Shown here piece after piece: positions 18,850-27,380 of a DNA stretch of 64,000 nucleotides (positions are counted from its first letter, which is position 1; every line of letters begins with the position of its first letter). This DNA comes from Changchengzhania lutea. Its GTDB lineage: Bacteria > Bacteroidota > Bacteroidia > Flavobacteriales > Flavobacteriaceae. The position numbers were made by a program, and so were the translations under genes. Location of the stretch: assembly GCF_006974145.1 (NCBI RefSeq), contig NZ_CP039456.1, positions 3,286,499 through 3,350,498 of the forward strand. Direction: 5' to 3'. The notes under the pieces were generated by a model. It had not been told where the DNA came from, searched no databases, and saw nothing but the letters and a program-made list of their open reading frames with translations.

Positions 18850-19386
18850 ATGAAAGACAGGACTTACTATTTAAAATCGATTATATTTTCAGCTATAGCA
18901 ATCTTATTATATTCAGGATGTAAAAAAGAAAACAAAGAATCTACGGCGGTCAAAAAAACGAAAAAAAAAACAGTTGATATTTCAATAGAGAAACAAGCTG
19001 TATTAGAAGTAATGAAGACCTACAAAGATGCCATTCAAAACTTAACAACAGAGGGCACTTTTGATCTATTTACGCCTACTGCCACAGTTTTTGAACAAGG
19101 TAAAATAGAAGGCACTTATAAAGACTATATCGACGGACATTTAGGACCTGAACTTGCCCATTTTAAAAGTTTTACATTCTCAGATTATGAGATTGATGCC
19201 ACTGTAAATTTACCCTATGCCTATACAACTGAAAATTATCTATACACCATTGTTTTAAAGGCAGATGAAGAAAAAGAAACAGAGGAACGCACCATTGAAA
19301 GTAAGGGCGTCGCAACCTCAATACTTGAAAAAATTGATGGTACATGGAAAATTATCCATTCACATTCATCCTTTAAAAAATTATAA
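18850..19386 (+). CDS. NTF2-like (SnoaL/DUF4440-type) lipoprotein
   Basis: 178 residues. Lipoprotein signal (LLYSGCKKE, Cys ~24), a Lys-rich linker, then an alpha+beta domain of the NTF2-like fold: helix VLEVMKTYKDAIQNL, FDLFTPTATVFEQGKIEGTYKDYI, and closing strands SKGVATSILEKIDGTWKIIHSHSS. Proteins of this fold bind small ligands or are enzymes; the substrate is unknown. It is followed after 7 nt by the HMA-AraC regulator, so the two probably share a transcript. Confidence 0.8.
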   Translation: MKDRTYYLKSIIFSAIAILLYSGCKKENKESTAVKKTKKKTVDISIEKQAVLEVMKTYKDAIQNLTTEGTFDLFTPTATVFEQGKIEGTYKDYIDGHLGPELAHFKSFTFSDYEIDATVNLPYAYTTENYLYTIVLKADEEKETEERTIESKGVATSILEKIDGTWKIIHSHSSFKKL

Positions 19387-19393
19387 TAACAGC

Positions 19394-19960
19394 ATGATAC
19401 AATCCCTTTACATAAAAAACATGGTCTGCGATAGATGTATTAAGGTGTTAAAAACCGAGATTCAATCTAATACTATTGACCTATTGGAAATTGAATTGGG
19501 TAGAATTACACTTAATATTAATTCCGATACCGAATTAGAACGCTTAAAAAATGTTTTGAAAATAAATGGCTTTGAACTTATTGATACTCCTGATGGTAAA
19601 TTGACGGAAGATGTTAAAATCAATCTTATAAAATTGATGGAAAACTTACCGATAGATTTAGAGAAAAATCTATCGGCCTATCTTTCAAGTTTAATGCATC
19701 GGGATTATTCCAAAATGAGTAAGGTTTTTTCCACTACTGAAGGTCTCACTATCGAAAAATATTTTATCAAGCTGAAAATTGAAAAAGTAAAGGAATTGAT
19801 ACAAATGCAAAGGTATAATTTTACGCAAATAAGTCAATTGTTGGATTATAACCATATTAATCATTTAAGTCGTCAGTTTAAAAATGAAACAGGAATGAGC
19901 TTGTCCAAATACAAATCTGAACAGAAGAATTTTAGAAACCCATTGGACAAAATTATATAG
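19394..19960 (+). CDS. HMA-AraC fusion transcriptional regulator (putative copper sensor)
   Basis: Start ATG 19394, 188 residues. The N-terminal ~65 residues resemble a heavy-metal-associated domain: strand SLYIKNMVCDRCIKVL with a CxxC metal motif, then strands and helix to GFELID. The C-terminal ~100 residues are an AraC-type helix-turn-helix: IEKYFIKLKIEKVKELIQ, the first HTH (FTQISQLLDYNHINHLSRQF) and KNETGMSLSKYK. A metal-binding module joined directly to an AraC DNA-binding domain suggests a one-component Cu(I) sensor. It has a paralogue at 26053-26619 and lies directly upstream of the copper-storage, chaperone and ATPase genes. Confidence 0.85.
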   Translation: MIQSLYIKNMVCDRCIKVLKTEIQSNTIDLLEIELGRITLNINSDTELERLKNVLKINGFELIDTPDGKLTEDVKINLIKLMENLPIDLEKNLSAYLSSLMHRDYSKMSKVFSTTEGLTIEKYFIKLKIEKVKELIQMQRYNFTQISQLLDYNHINHLSRQFKNETGMSLSKYKSEQKNFRNPLDKII

Positions 19961-20048
19961 ATTTAAACCATAATTATAGTACAAATTCCTTAAAAAAATA
20001 AATATACTTGGGTATTAATTAATTATTAACATTTAAAAACTCAAAAAA

Positions 20049-20369
20049 ATGAGAAATGAACAATTAATCAGTGCACTAGGGAATTGTATTAACCATTGTA
20101 ACTACTGTGCTGACGCCTGTTTGGACGAGGACAATGTAAAAATGATGGTAAAGTGCATTCGCATCGACAAAGTGTGTGCAGAAGTTTGCAGTGCCTTAAG
20201 TCAGGTATTGGCAACAAGTTACAGCGATGTTAGGGGCTTAGTAGAATATTGCAAAAAAGTTTGTGAAGCCTGTGCTAAGGAATGTGAAGGTCACGACCAC
20301 AAACATTGCCAAGAGTGTGCAGATGCCTGCAGAAAATGTGCAGACGCCTGTGCTACTTATTTAAATTAA
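20049..20369 (+). CDS. Cys-rich four-helix-bundle copper-storage protein (Csp-like)
   Basis: 106 residues with 16 Cys arranged as CxxxC/CxxC repeats along predicted helices (C13, 17, 20, 24, 36, 43, 47, 68, 72, 75, 79, 87, 90, 94, 97, 101). This is the pattern of cytosolic Csp3-type proteins that fill a four-helix core with Cu(I). No signal peptide, so cytosolic. It stands in front of the CopZ-like chaperone and the Cu-ATPase, fitting storage plus export of Cu(I). Confidence 0.9.
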   Translation: MRNEQLISALGNCINHCNYCADACLDEDNVKMMVKCIRIDKVCAEVCSALSQVLATSYSDVRGLVEYCKKVCEACAKECEGHDHKHCQECADACRKCADACATYLN

Positions 20370-20377
20370 TGAGTAAC

Positions 20378-20420
20378 AAGAGGTTGAATTTTAAATTTTA
20401 AGAGTTCAACCTCTTATTTA
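20378..20420 (+). terminator. Perfect 11-bp stem after the copper-storage gene
   Basis: AAGAGGTTGAA (20378-20388) pairs perfectly with TTCAACCTCTT (20405-20415), followed by an A/T-rich tail. It ends only 14 nt before the next ATG, so it may attenuate expression of the chaperone relative to the storage protein. Confidence 0.6.
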
Positions 20421-20429
20421 AAATTTTTT

Positions 20430-20663
20430 ATGATGAAAAACAACTATAAAATAACAGGAATGACCTGTAACAGCTGTAGAAAACATGTCGAAAAAACCCT
20501 TAATTCCGTTGAAGGTGTTAAGGAAGCCCAGGTAAACTTACAGTCCGAAATAGCAACTATAGAAACAGAAGAAAAAATAGACTTACACCAATATAGTGAG
20601 GCACTGCGTAAAGCTGGGGGAAATTATGATATCAGCCCGATCGCATCAATTGAGGAGGAATAG
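20430..20663 (+). CDS. Heavy-metal-associated (CopZ-like) copper chaperone
   Basis: 77 residues, a single HMA domain: YKITGMTCNSCRKHVEK with GMTCxxC metal motif at ~10-15, then the typical strands (VEGVKEAQVNLQSEIATIE) and the closing helix. No signal peptide. Such proteins carry Cu(I) in the cytosol and deliver it to the ATPase, here two genes downstream, whose own N-terminal HMA domain is very similar (GMTCNGCRSHVE). Confidence 0.9.
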   Translation: MMKNNYKITGMTCNSCRKHVEKTLNSVEGVKEAQVNLQSEIATIETEEKIDLHQYSEALRKAGGNYDISPIASIEEE

Positions 20664-20703
20664 AATATATAAAAATCAATAACCTTTTTTAAAACATATA
20701 TCC

Positions 20704-21705
20704 ATGAATTATATCTTGCTGAGCCTGGGGGTTTTGATCTATATAGCAATAATTGCCGATATAATAATGACGACCCTCACGGTTAAGGGAGGTGGTTGGC
20801 TAACAGGCAAGATATCTCATTGGGTATGGAAACTATTTTTAAGAATCTCCGGTAATAACGGAGAATCAACTCTTTTAGCCCATGTTGGTTATCTTCTATT
20901 GGTACTTATTGCCATGATATGGGTGGTAATGTTCAATCTAAGTTTTATTTTACTTCTAGCGTCCGATGTGGACTCGGTTATTAATAGTACTACAAATTTA
21001 CATGTCAACTTATGGGAAAAAATCTATTATTCAGGTTTTGTAATATCCACGCTCGGTATTGGCGATTTTATAGCCTCAAGTAATTTGTGGCGCAGCATCA
21101 CAATTTTATACTCATTTACGGGATTGATTTTTATAACGATGTCCATTACCTATTTTATACCGGTATTGACGGCAGTTATAAAAAAACGTAAATTGGGCAT
21201 AAGCCTGAGCAGCTTGGGCAATACACCACAAGACATTGTATTGAATGCTTTGGATGCCGATAATTCTGATTATTTTAAATTTCAACTTCTCAGCTTATCC
21301 GATGCTTTGGTGGAACATAGTCAAAACCATAGGGCATATCCCGTAATTCATTACTTTCATAATAATAAAAAAGATAATACCATTATACTACAGATAGCAA
21401 GGCTAAATGAGGCTATACATATTTTACGAATGTATGTAAAAAAAGACCGTCGACCCAATAAAAGACAATTGACAACTATGGAATCGGCCCTAAACAACTA
21501 TGTTGAAGTTGTTATGGAAGTGAGCGGTGCGACGTTTAAAAAATATAATTTCGATAAAATGGAACTAAATGAGCTTAAGGCGATAGGAGTAGTGCAAGAA
21601 AATGTCGAAAAAGAAGAACAGGATGAAATGATTCAGAAAAGAAGAACAGTGCTTCGCACCTTGGTTAAAGAAGATGGTTGGGACTGGGCAGACGTAGCAT
21701 CCTAA
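20704..21705 (+). CDS. Ion-channel (two-TM K+ channel-like) membrane protein
   Basis: 333 residues. Hydrophobic segments at ~2-24, ~58-85 and ~128-155 and a re-entrant pore loop with TLGIGDF (~114-120), which corresponds to the K+-selectivity filter TxGxGD of ion-channel family 2. The C-terminal half is soluble and mostly helical, with no obvious RCK/TrkA nucleotide-binding motif. The role in a copper cluster is not known; compensation of charge movement or envelope stress are possibilities. It lies between the copper chaperone and the Cu-ATPase in the same direction with short gaps (40 and 54 nt). Confidence 0.8.
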   Translation: MNYILLSLGVLIYIAIIADIIMTTLTVKGGGWLTGKISHWVWKLFLRISGNNGESTLLAHVGYLLLVLIAMIWVVMFNLSFILLLASDVDSVINSTTNLHVNLWEKIYYSGFVISTLGIGDFIASSNLWRSITILYSFTGLIFITMSITYFIPVLTAVIKKRKLGISLSSLGNTPQDIVLNALDADNSDYFKFQLLSLSDALVEHSQNHRAYPVIHYFHNNKKDNTIILQIARLNEAIHILRMYVKKDRRPNKRQLTTMESALNNYVEVVMEVSGATFKKYNFDKMELNELKAIGVVQENVEKEEQDEMIQKRRTVLRTLVKEDGWDWADVAS

Positions 21706-21759
21706 TCACTAAATTTAACAGTCGTTTTTCAGTATTCAAAACCAATTAATTCAAAAAAT

Positions 21760-24264
21760 ATGACCCATACTTATAAAATTTCCGGAATGACCTGCAATGG
21801 CTGCAGAAGCCATGTAGAGGATGTGCTCAATAACATTGAGGGCGTAAAAAATGCCACGGTAGATTTGGAGCAGAAAGAAGCCACAATAGAAATGGACCAG
21901 CACCTGCCGATCGGTACTTTTAAGGATGCCTTACAAAAAGACGGCGATCTTTACAAGATCCATATCCCAGGCGAAGAACCAAAAGAAGAAATTAAGAAAG
22001 CCCAAAAGCCAGATGCCAATGGAAAAGGCACTGGCACATTTTACTGCCCAATGCACTGTGAAGGGGACAAAACTTACGATAAACCTGGCGATTGCCCTGT
22101 CTGTGGCATGGATTTGGTGGAAGAGCAAAACCTATCCGTTGTTTCTTCAGAACAATGGACCTGCCCGATGCATCCTGAAATCGTTAGGGACGAATCTGGA
22201 AGCTGCCCGATCTGCGGTATGGACTTGGTCCCTATGGAGCCAAATCTTTCATCTGAAGAAAAAACCTATAAAAAACTTATCAAAAAGTTTTGGATCGCCG
22301 TTGCATTTACCCTGCCCATTTTCTTCATTGCCATGAGCGAAATGATTCCCAATAATCCGTTATATGATGTCATGGAGCAAAAAAATTGGAACTGGGTACA
22401 ATTTGTATTGTCCATTCCAGTGGTGTTTTATGCCACTTGGATGTTCTTTGAACGCGCTTACCGTAGCATAAAAACATGGAACTTAAATATGTTTACCCTT
22501 ATCGGTATAGGTGCCGGGGTGGCTTGGTTGTTTAGTGTTGTGGGTATGCTCTTTCCTGATATTTTCCCAGATGAATTTAAAACGATGTCCGGAGCGGTCC
22601 ATGTTTATTTTGAAGCCGCCACCGTGATTCTAACATTGGTGTTAATGGGTCAGGTATTGGAGGCGCGGGCACATAGCAAGACCAATTCTGCTGTAAAGGA
22701 ACTTTTAAAGCTTGCTCCCAACAAAGCGATACGTGTAGTCGATGGAATGGAAGAAGAAGTCTCCATCGACAAAATAGAAAAAGGCGATATCCTTCGTGTA
22801 AAACCCGGCGATAAGATTCCCGTAGATGGGATGATCACAGAAGGAAGTACCACAGTGGACGAGTCGATGATTTCTGGCGAGCCGATCCCCGTTAATAAAG
22901 TAGAGGAAGATAAGGTAAGCAGCGGAACTATAAATGGCAATCAGTCCTTTTTGATGAAGGCCGAAAAAGTAGGTTCTGAAACATTACTGTCACAGATTAT
23001 AAAAATGGTCAACGATGCCAGTCGAAGTCGTGCGCCCATTCAAAAACTGGCTGATACCGTATCAGGGTATTTTGTCCCGGTCGTAGTTCTAATATCGATA
23101 ATAACTTTCGTTATTTGGGCTATTTGGGGGCCGGAACCCGTTTATGTTTATGCGTTTGTGAATGCTATTGCCGTATTGATAATTGCCTGCCCGTGTGCAT
23201 TAGGTCTGGCAACACCTATGTCTGTAATGGTGGGTGTCGGTAAAGGCGCTCAAAATGGTGTCTTGATAAAAAATGCTGAAGCTTTGGAGAAAATGGACAA
23301 GATAGATACCTTAATTGTCGATAAAACCGGCACCATAACCGAAGGCAGACCCACAGTTGAAAAAGTGGCAGCATTTAACGATTCGTTTTCAGATAAGGAC
23401 ATTTTACAATACATTGCTTCCCTAAATAGTTCCAGCGAACATCCCTTAGCTGAAGCTACCGTAAAGTATGGGAAAGAACAGAATACCGAATTTTTTAAGG
23501 CGAAAGATTTCAGCGCTGTAACTGGAAAAGGTGTGGAAGGCAGTGTAAACGGTAAAACCCTGAGCCTGGGAAATGAAAAGATGATGGCATATGCAAAGGC
23601 ATCAATTTCCGTTAAAATGGAAGCGGAAGCCCAATCTTTTCAGAAACAGGGGAAAACGGTTTCTTATTTGTCCATTGATGGAACCGTCGCTGGTTATGTG
23701 GTCATTAGTGACAAGATAAAAAAAACCAGTGCAAAGGCGATCAAGGAACTACAGGATAAAGGGATCAATGTGATTATGCTCACGGGCGATAATCACGAAA
23801 CGGCTCAATCTGTAGCAAGCGAACTCCATCTTGCCGATTTTAAAGCGGGTATGCTACCCGAAGATAAGCTCAAAGAAGTTGAAAAATTGCAAGCAAATGG
23901 CCGTGTTGTGGCTATGGCGGGAGACGGCATCAACGATGCGCCCGCTTTGGCAAAGAGTGACGTGGGTATTGCTATGGGCACAGGTACGGACGTGGCCATT
24001 GAAAGTGCTATGATAACTCTAGTAAAAGGCGATCTGCACGGTATCGTTAAAGCACGGAATCTAAGTGACGCAGTCATGAAAAACATCAAACAAAATCTGT
24101 TTTTTGCTCTAATTTATAATACCCTAGGTGTCCCGATTGCAGCTGGAGTGCTATTTCCTTTCTTTGGATTATTGCTCTCGCCGATGATTGCTGCTTTGGC
24201 TATGAGCTTTAGTTCGGTTTCGGTGATTGCCAATGCGTTACGATTGAGAACACAATCTATTTAA
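21760..24264 (+). CDS. copA: Cu(I)-type P1B ATPase with HMA and two heavy-metal-binding domains
   Basis: 834 residues. N-terminus: HMA domain (GMTCNGCRSHVE, ~8-19), then two short heavy-metal-binding domains (YCPMH ... CPVCGMDLV at ~95-120; WTCPMHPE ... CPICGMDLVPM at ~134-160). The core has the phosphatase motif SGEP, the CPC ion-binding motif in [11 protein letters not shown] (~475), the phosphorylation loop DKTGTIT (~521), SSEHPLAEA (the HP dipeptide), MLTGDN and GDGINDAP. CPC with these flanks is the Cu+/Ag+ class. It pumps cytosolic Cu(I) outward. A second, shorter Cu-ATPase is encoded at 49497-51755. Confidence 0.95.
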   Translation: MTHTYKISGMTCNGCRSHVEDVLNNIEGVKNATVDLEQKEATIEMDQHLPIGTFKDALQKDGDLYKIHIPGEEPKEEIKKAQKPDANGKGTGTFYCPMHCEGDKTYDKPGDCPVCGMDLVEEQNLSVVSSEQWTCPMHPEIVRDESGSCPICGMDLVPMEPNLSSEEKTYKKLIKKFWIAVAFTLPIFFIAMSEMIPNNPLYDVMEQKNWNWVQFVLSIPVVFYATWMFFERAYRSIKTWNLNMFTLIGIGAGVAWLFSVVGMLFPDIFPDEFKTMSGAVHVYFEAATVILTLVLMGQVLEARAHSKTNSAVKELLKLAPNKAIRVVDGMEEEVSIDKIEKGDILRVKPGDKIPVDGMITEGSTTVDESMISGEPIPVNKVEEDKVSSGTINGNQSFLMKAEKVGSETLLSQIIKMVNDASRSRAPIQKLADTVSGYFVPVVVLISIITFVIWAIWGPEPVYVYAFVNAIAVLIIACPCALGLATPMSVMVGVGKGAQNGVLIKNAEALEKMDKIDTLIVDKTGTITEGRPTVEKVAAFNDSFSDKDILQYIASLNSSSEHPLAEATVKYGKEQNTEFFKAKDFSAVTGKGVEGSVNGKTLSLGNEKMMAYAKASISVKMEAEAQSFQKQGKTVSYLSIDGTVAGYVVISDKIKKTSAKAIKELQDKGINVIMLTGDNHETAQSVASELHLADFKAGMLPEDKLKEVEKLQANGRVVAMAGDGINDAPALAKSDVGIAMGTGTDVAIESAMITLVKGDLHGIVKARNLSDAVMKNIKQNLFFALIYNTLGVPIAAGVLFPFFGLLLSPMIAALAMSFSSVSVIANALRLRTQSI

Positions 24265-24277
24265 TCAATATAATATA

Positions 24278-24865
24278 ATGAAAAATAGCATTTTATTTTT
24301 ATGTATCATGATTTTGGTATCCTGCAAAGACACCAAAACAAAGGTTCAAGAACAAGCACCTGAAACTGAGACTGAACAAAAGGGAACAATCTCTGAACCA
24401 GAAAAAAAGAAGCCTTTAAGTCCGCACACTTCAGCAATGGCCATAATTGGCGACGCCCATATTCATATCGATTATTCTTCACCAGGTGTAAGAGATCGCA
24501 TCATATTTGGTGGATTGGTTGGCTATAACAACGTATGGCAAGCTGGAGCACACAACGCTACTTGGATAGAAACCAACAAAGAGTTAACTATTTCAGGAAA
24601 AGTATTGCCAGCAGGAAAATATGGGTTCTTTACTGTTCCGTCTAAAGACGATTGGACAATAATGATTAATAAAAATTGGAATCAACATGGTAAGGATGAA
24701 TACGATGAAAAGGATGATGTGATTCGGTTTAAAGTAAGCCCTGAAATTTCTGAAGATATCCAGGAGTATTTAGAATATAAAGTTACTAAAACTAGTGATA
24801 ATTCGGGGACAATAAATATGAACTGGGAAAAAGTTAACATTGAATTCCCGTTTACAGTTAACTAA
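24278..24865 (+). CDS. DUF2911 lipoprotein
   Basis: 195 residues. Lipoprotein signal (MILVSCKDT, Cys ~13), acidic linker, then DUF2911: HIDYSSPGVRDRIIFGGLV, VWQAGAHNATWIET, GKVLPAGKYGFFTVP and a Trp-Lys rich end. Proteins of this Bacteroidota family are exported and of unknown function. It is 13 nt after the ATPase gene and therefore probably co-transcribed. Confidence 0.88.
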   Translation: MKNSILFLCIMILVSCKDTKTKVQEQAPETETEQKGTISEPEKKKPLSPHTSAMAIIGDAHIHIDYSSPGVRDRIIFGGLVGYNNVWQAGAHNATWIETNKELTISGKVLPAGKYGFFTVPSKDDWTIMINKNWNQHGKDEYDEKDDVIRFKVSPEISEDIQEYLEYKVTKTSDNSGTINMNWEKVNIEFPFTVN

Positions 24866-24866
24866 T

Positions 24867-25270
24867 ATGGTAAAAAGACAAACCGCACTAAAGATAAGAA
24901 AAGCACATGGCTATATGTTGTCACATTTAGAGGTCGACAACATTAATAAAATTGAACCGTTGGAGCACATCATGAATATAGAGGAAGGCCTTTACCGGCT
25001 TATGAAATCTCATATAAAACAGATGAAAGCCTCAAAGCTTATGTGGCCATAGCTAATGGAGCGTTTCAAACCGTACGACACCGCAGTTGGCGCTGGTTCG
25101 ACTTTTTATGGATGACACATACCATGGACTATGAAGGAAGAGGTAATTTAAACACCATTGTTTTAAGGGTATTTTCATTATTAGGATTAATCACAGTATT
25201 GAGTGGCTTTTTACTTTGGTATACATCACCACCAACCATTAGAAAATTGAATAAAAATAAACGTAAATAA
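24867..25270 (+). pseudogene. PepSY-domain membrane protein, internally deleted and frameshifted
   Basis: The first frame from ATG 24867 starts like the family (KRQTALKIRKAH) but lacks the expected first membrane helices. The C-terminal part is in another frame: EYRGRPLPAYEI, AIANGAFQTVRHRSWRWFDFLW, THTMDYEGRGN and a last membrane helix (FSLLGLITVLSGFLLWY). The HTMDY and terminal TM helix are typical of PepSY-TM proteins. A large internal deletion plus a frameshift near 24970 inactivate it. Confidence 0.75.
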
Positions 25271-25291
25271 TAAACACTAAAATCAAAAATT

Positions 25292-25774
25292 ATGGAAAAT
25301 TCAAATCAACACAAAAAAAAGAATCAATACACAAAATTTGTAGGGATGCTAGCTGCATCTTTTATAGCAATGTACATTACAATGTATCTAAACTCATACG
25401 AGATAGATCACGTTTATTTCAGTCTTACACGATTTTATATGAGTTGCATGGGTATCGCTGCAATGGCTATAATAATGTTTGTGGCTATGCGTAATATGTA
25501 CCAAAACAAAAAGAAGAATATAGCTATTGTCTTGGGGAGTGTTATTCTTTTCGGAGGTGCGTTAGGTCTTGTGCGAGCGCAAGCCCCAATTATTGGTGAT
25601 GTACTCTGGATGAAAGCTATGATTCCTCACCACTCTATAGCCATTTTAACAAGTGAGCGAGCGGATATTAAAGACCCAGAGGTGAAAAAATTGGCAGAGG
25701 ATATCATCAAGGCACAAAAGAAAGAAATCGAAGAAATGAAGGCGATGATTAAACGGTTGGAAGGCAAAAATTGA
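25292..25774 (+). CDS. DUF305 domain membrane protein
   Basis: 160 residues with three predicted membrane helices (~18-33, ~50-66, ~76-92) and a C-terminal DUF305 segment: WMKAMIPHHSIAILTSERA, then a helix with EVKKLAEDIIKAQKKEIEEMKAMI. The MIPHH motif and downstream Met/Glu helix are conserved in DUF305 and suggest metal binding; DUF305 proteins occur often in copper clusters. Function unproven. Confidence 0.88.
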   Translation: MENSNQHKKKNQYTKFVGMLAASFIAMYITMYLNSYEIDHVYFSLTRFYMSCMGIAAMAIIMFVAMRNMYQNKKKNIAIVLGSVILFGGALGLVRAQAPIIGDVLWMKAMIPHHSIAILTSERADIKDPEVKKLAEDIIKAQKKEIEEMKAMIKRLEGKN

Positions 25775-25863
25775 TAAAGGCGGATAAGGTCTTAAAAGGT
25801 CATACTTGTTAGATTGATAATGAATTTGTTTTTTCAATAGTAACTAAGATTTATCTTTTTATT

Positions 25864-26040
25864 ATGAGTGAAAGTAGAAGAGGTAGAAGAAAGAATAAAA
25901 AAAGCAGACATCAACAGAAAAGTAATATCTCGAAAAAAGATAAAATTGTTGGAGTACTGGGAATAATAATCATTGTCATATTGGCAACCGTTATGGCCTA
26001 TTATTATTCCCTTTCAAAAGCAGGAATGACATTGTTTTAA
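25864..26040 (+). CDS. Small basic single-pass membrane protein
   Basis: 58 residues: a very basic N-terminal half (SRRGRRKNKKSRHQQKS), one membrane helix (IVGVLGIIIIVILATVMAYYY) and a short tail. The stop is 12 nt before the HMA-AraC gene, so it may be its co-transcribed leader gene. No family recognised. Architecture is like that of the 46-residue protein at 17826-17966. Confidence 0.55.
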   Translation: MSESRRGRRKNKKSRHQQKSNISKKDKIVGVLGIIIIVILATVMAYYYSLSKAGMTLF

Positions 26041-26052
26041 AGCAAATAGAAT

Positions 26053-26619
26053 ATGAGTGAGACTATCCACATAAAAAATATGGTCTGTCCAAGGTGTATC
26101 TCTGCAGTATCGAATATTTTACAAGAGCTAGAGATTCCATATGGCTCAATTAAATTAGGAGAGGTCGAATTAACATCATCCTTAAGTATGGAAACTAAAA
26201 ATGCTTTTTCCAAAGCACTTCAAAATTCTGGCTTTAGTTTGATTGACAATCGTAAGAGTCAGCTTATTGAGCAAATGAAAACTTTGGTTGTAGATAAAAT
26301 CCACCATTCGTCCGATGATTTAGATATAAAATGGGCAGACTATATAAGTGAAAAATTAAATCTTGATTATAAATACCTAAGTTCCCTTTTTTCATCGGTT
26401 GAAAGTATTACGTTTGAGCAGTACATCATCAATCAAAAGATTGAGCGGGTAAAAGAACTCATTGTTTATGACGAATTGACTTTAAGTGAGATAGCTTTTA
26501 AACTTAACTATAGTAGTGTAGCCTATTTGAGCAATCAATTTAAAAAAGTTACCGGAATGACACCTACACAATTCAAGAAAGTCATCGATAAGAACCGTAA
26601 ATCTTTGGATGATATTTAA
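26053..26619 (+). CDS. HMA-AraC fusion transcriptional regulator, second copy
   Basis: 188 residues, same length and layout as the regulator at 19394-19960: N-terminal HMA-like domain with HIKNMVCPRCISAV (CxxC), strands LGEVELTSSLS, helix and GFSLID, then AraC HTH (FEQYIINQKIERVKELI; LTLSEIAFKLNYSSVAYLSNQF; KVTGMTPTQFKK). Sequence identity to the first copy is only moderate, so the two may sense different metals or control different operons. It precedes the YceI-like gene. Confidence 0.85.
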   Translation: MSETIHIKNMVCPRCISAVSNILQELEIPYGSIKLGEVELTSSLSMETKNAFSKALQNSGFSLIDNRKSQLIEQMKTLVVDKIHHSSDDLDIKWADYISEKLNLDYKYLSSLFSSVESITFEQYIINQKIERVKELIVYDELTLSEIAFKLNYSSVAYLSNQFKKVTGMTPTQFKKVIDKNRKSLDDI

Positions 26620-26726
26620 GTATTTATTAAGTAAAAGGAGATTCATTCTAATTGATGCTTTTTGGAATTATTAGTATCAATTTTAGAGATTTTAAGTATA
26701 AAAAATATTCAACTAAAACAAATATT

Positions 26727-27269
26727 ATGAAAACAAAACTATTTACTTTAGCAATCGTTTTAATAACATTTTGTGAGGTTAATGCCCAAAAAACTTATAA
26801 AACTGAAGAAGGTCATATTTTGATGATGACTTCGGTTGACAGTAAACCCGTCAAGGCAGAAAGCCATAAATTGACCCTATATCTTGATTATGATTCCAAA
26901 ATAATTAATGGCGTCCTTGACCTGAAAACCTTATCAACGGATGTTTCTGAAATCAACACCATTTTACAAGAGCAAAAAGACCCTTTAATGCTCCGGTTTA
27001 CTGGCACTATTCCTTCACATGATTTTTTGTCAAAACGGCACGACCCTATTAATTTCGATTGGCTGGTAACTGTTACCTATCAAGGGAAATTCTATATGTC
27101 ACAATTTAAAGCTATCATTACACATATTGAGCATGGAATAGCAATGTCATGCTTGATAAGTGCAAGTGGCCAGGTTTTAGTGTCAGATACAGGTTTGGAT
27201 TCCCTAATAGAAGGCATAGATAAGACTATTGAAGTACAGTTTGCTCAGTTGGTGTTAAAATTGGAATAG
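26727..27269 (+). CDS. YceI-like exported protein
   Basis: Start at ATG 26727, which gives a clean signal peptide (LFTLAIVLITFCEVNAQ); the frame is open upstream to 26652. 180 residues. After the signal comes a beta-rich domain: KTYKTEEGHILMMTS, LYLDYDSKIINGVLDLKTLSTD, PLMLRFTGTIPSHDFL. This is like lipocalin-like YceI proteins, which bind isoprenoid-type lipids; YceI family assignment is by pattern only. Confidence 0.6.
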   Translation: MKTKLFTLAIVLITFCEVNAQKTYKTEEGHILMMTSVDSKPVKAESHKLTLYLDYDSKIINGVLDLKTLSTDVSEINTILQEQKDPLMLRFTGTIPSHDFLSKRHDPINFDWLVTVTYQGKFYMSQFKAIITHIEHGIAMSCLISASGQVLVSDTGLDSLIEGIDKTIEVQFAQLVLKLE

Positions 27270-27331
27270 CTATATATTTTGAGATATTAAACCTTATTCT
27301 GAAATTAATCCAGTAAATATGATGGTTCAGA

Positions 27332-27362
27332 AATTCAGCAAATTCTACAAATCATTCAGCAA
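27332..27362 (+). promoter_or_regulatory. Putative AraC-type operator (direct repeats 21 bp apart)
   Basis: ATTCAGCAA occurs at 27333 and again at 27354, exactly 21 bp apart, which is the usual spacing of AraC/XylS half-sites. The block from 27332 to 27359 is identical, base for base, to 49403-49430 in front of the CopA gene. It ends about 20 nt before the ATG of the AraC regulator at 27381, compatible with autoregulation. Confidence 0.55.
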
Positions 27363-27380
27363 CGATACCATAGTATAGAA

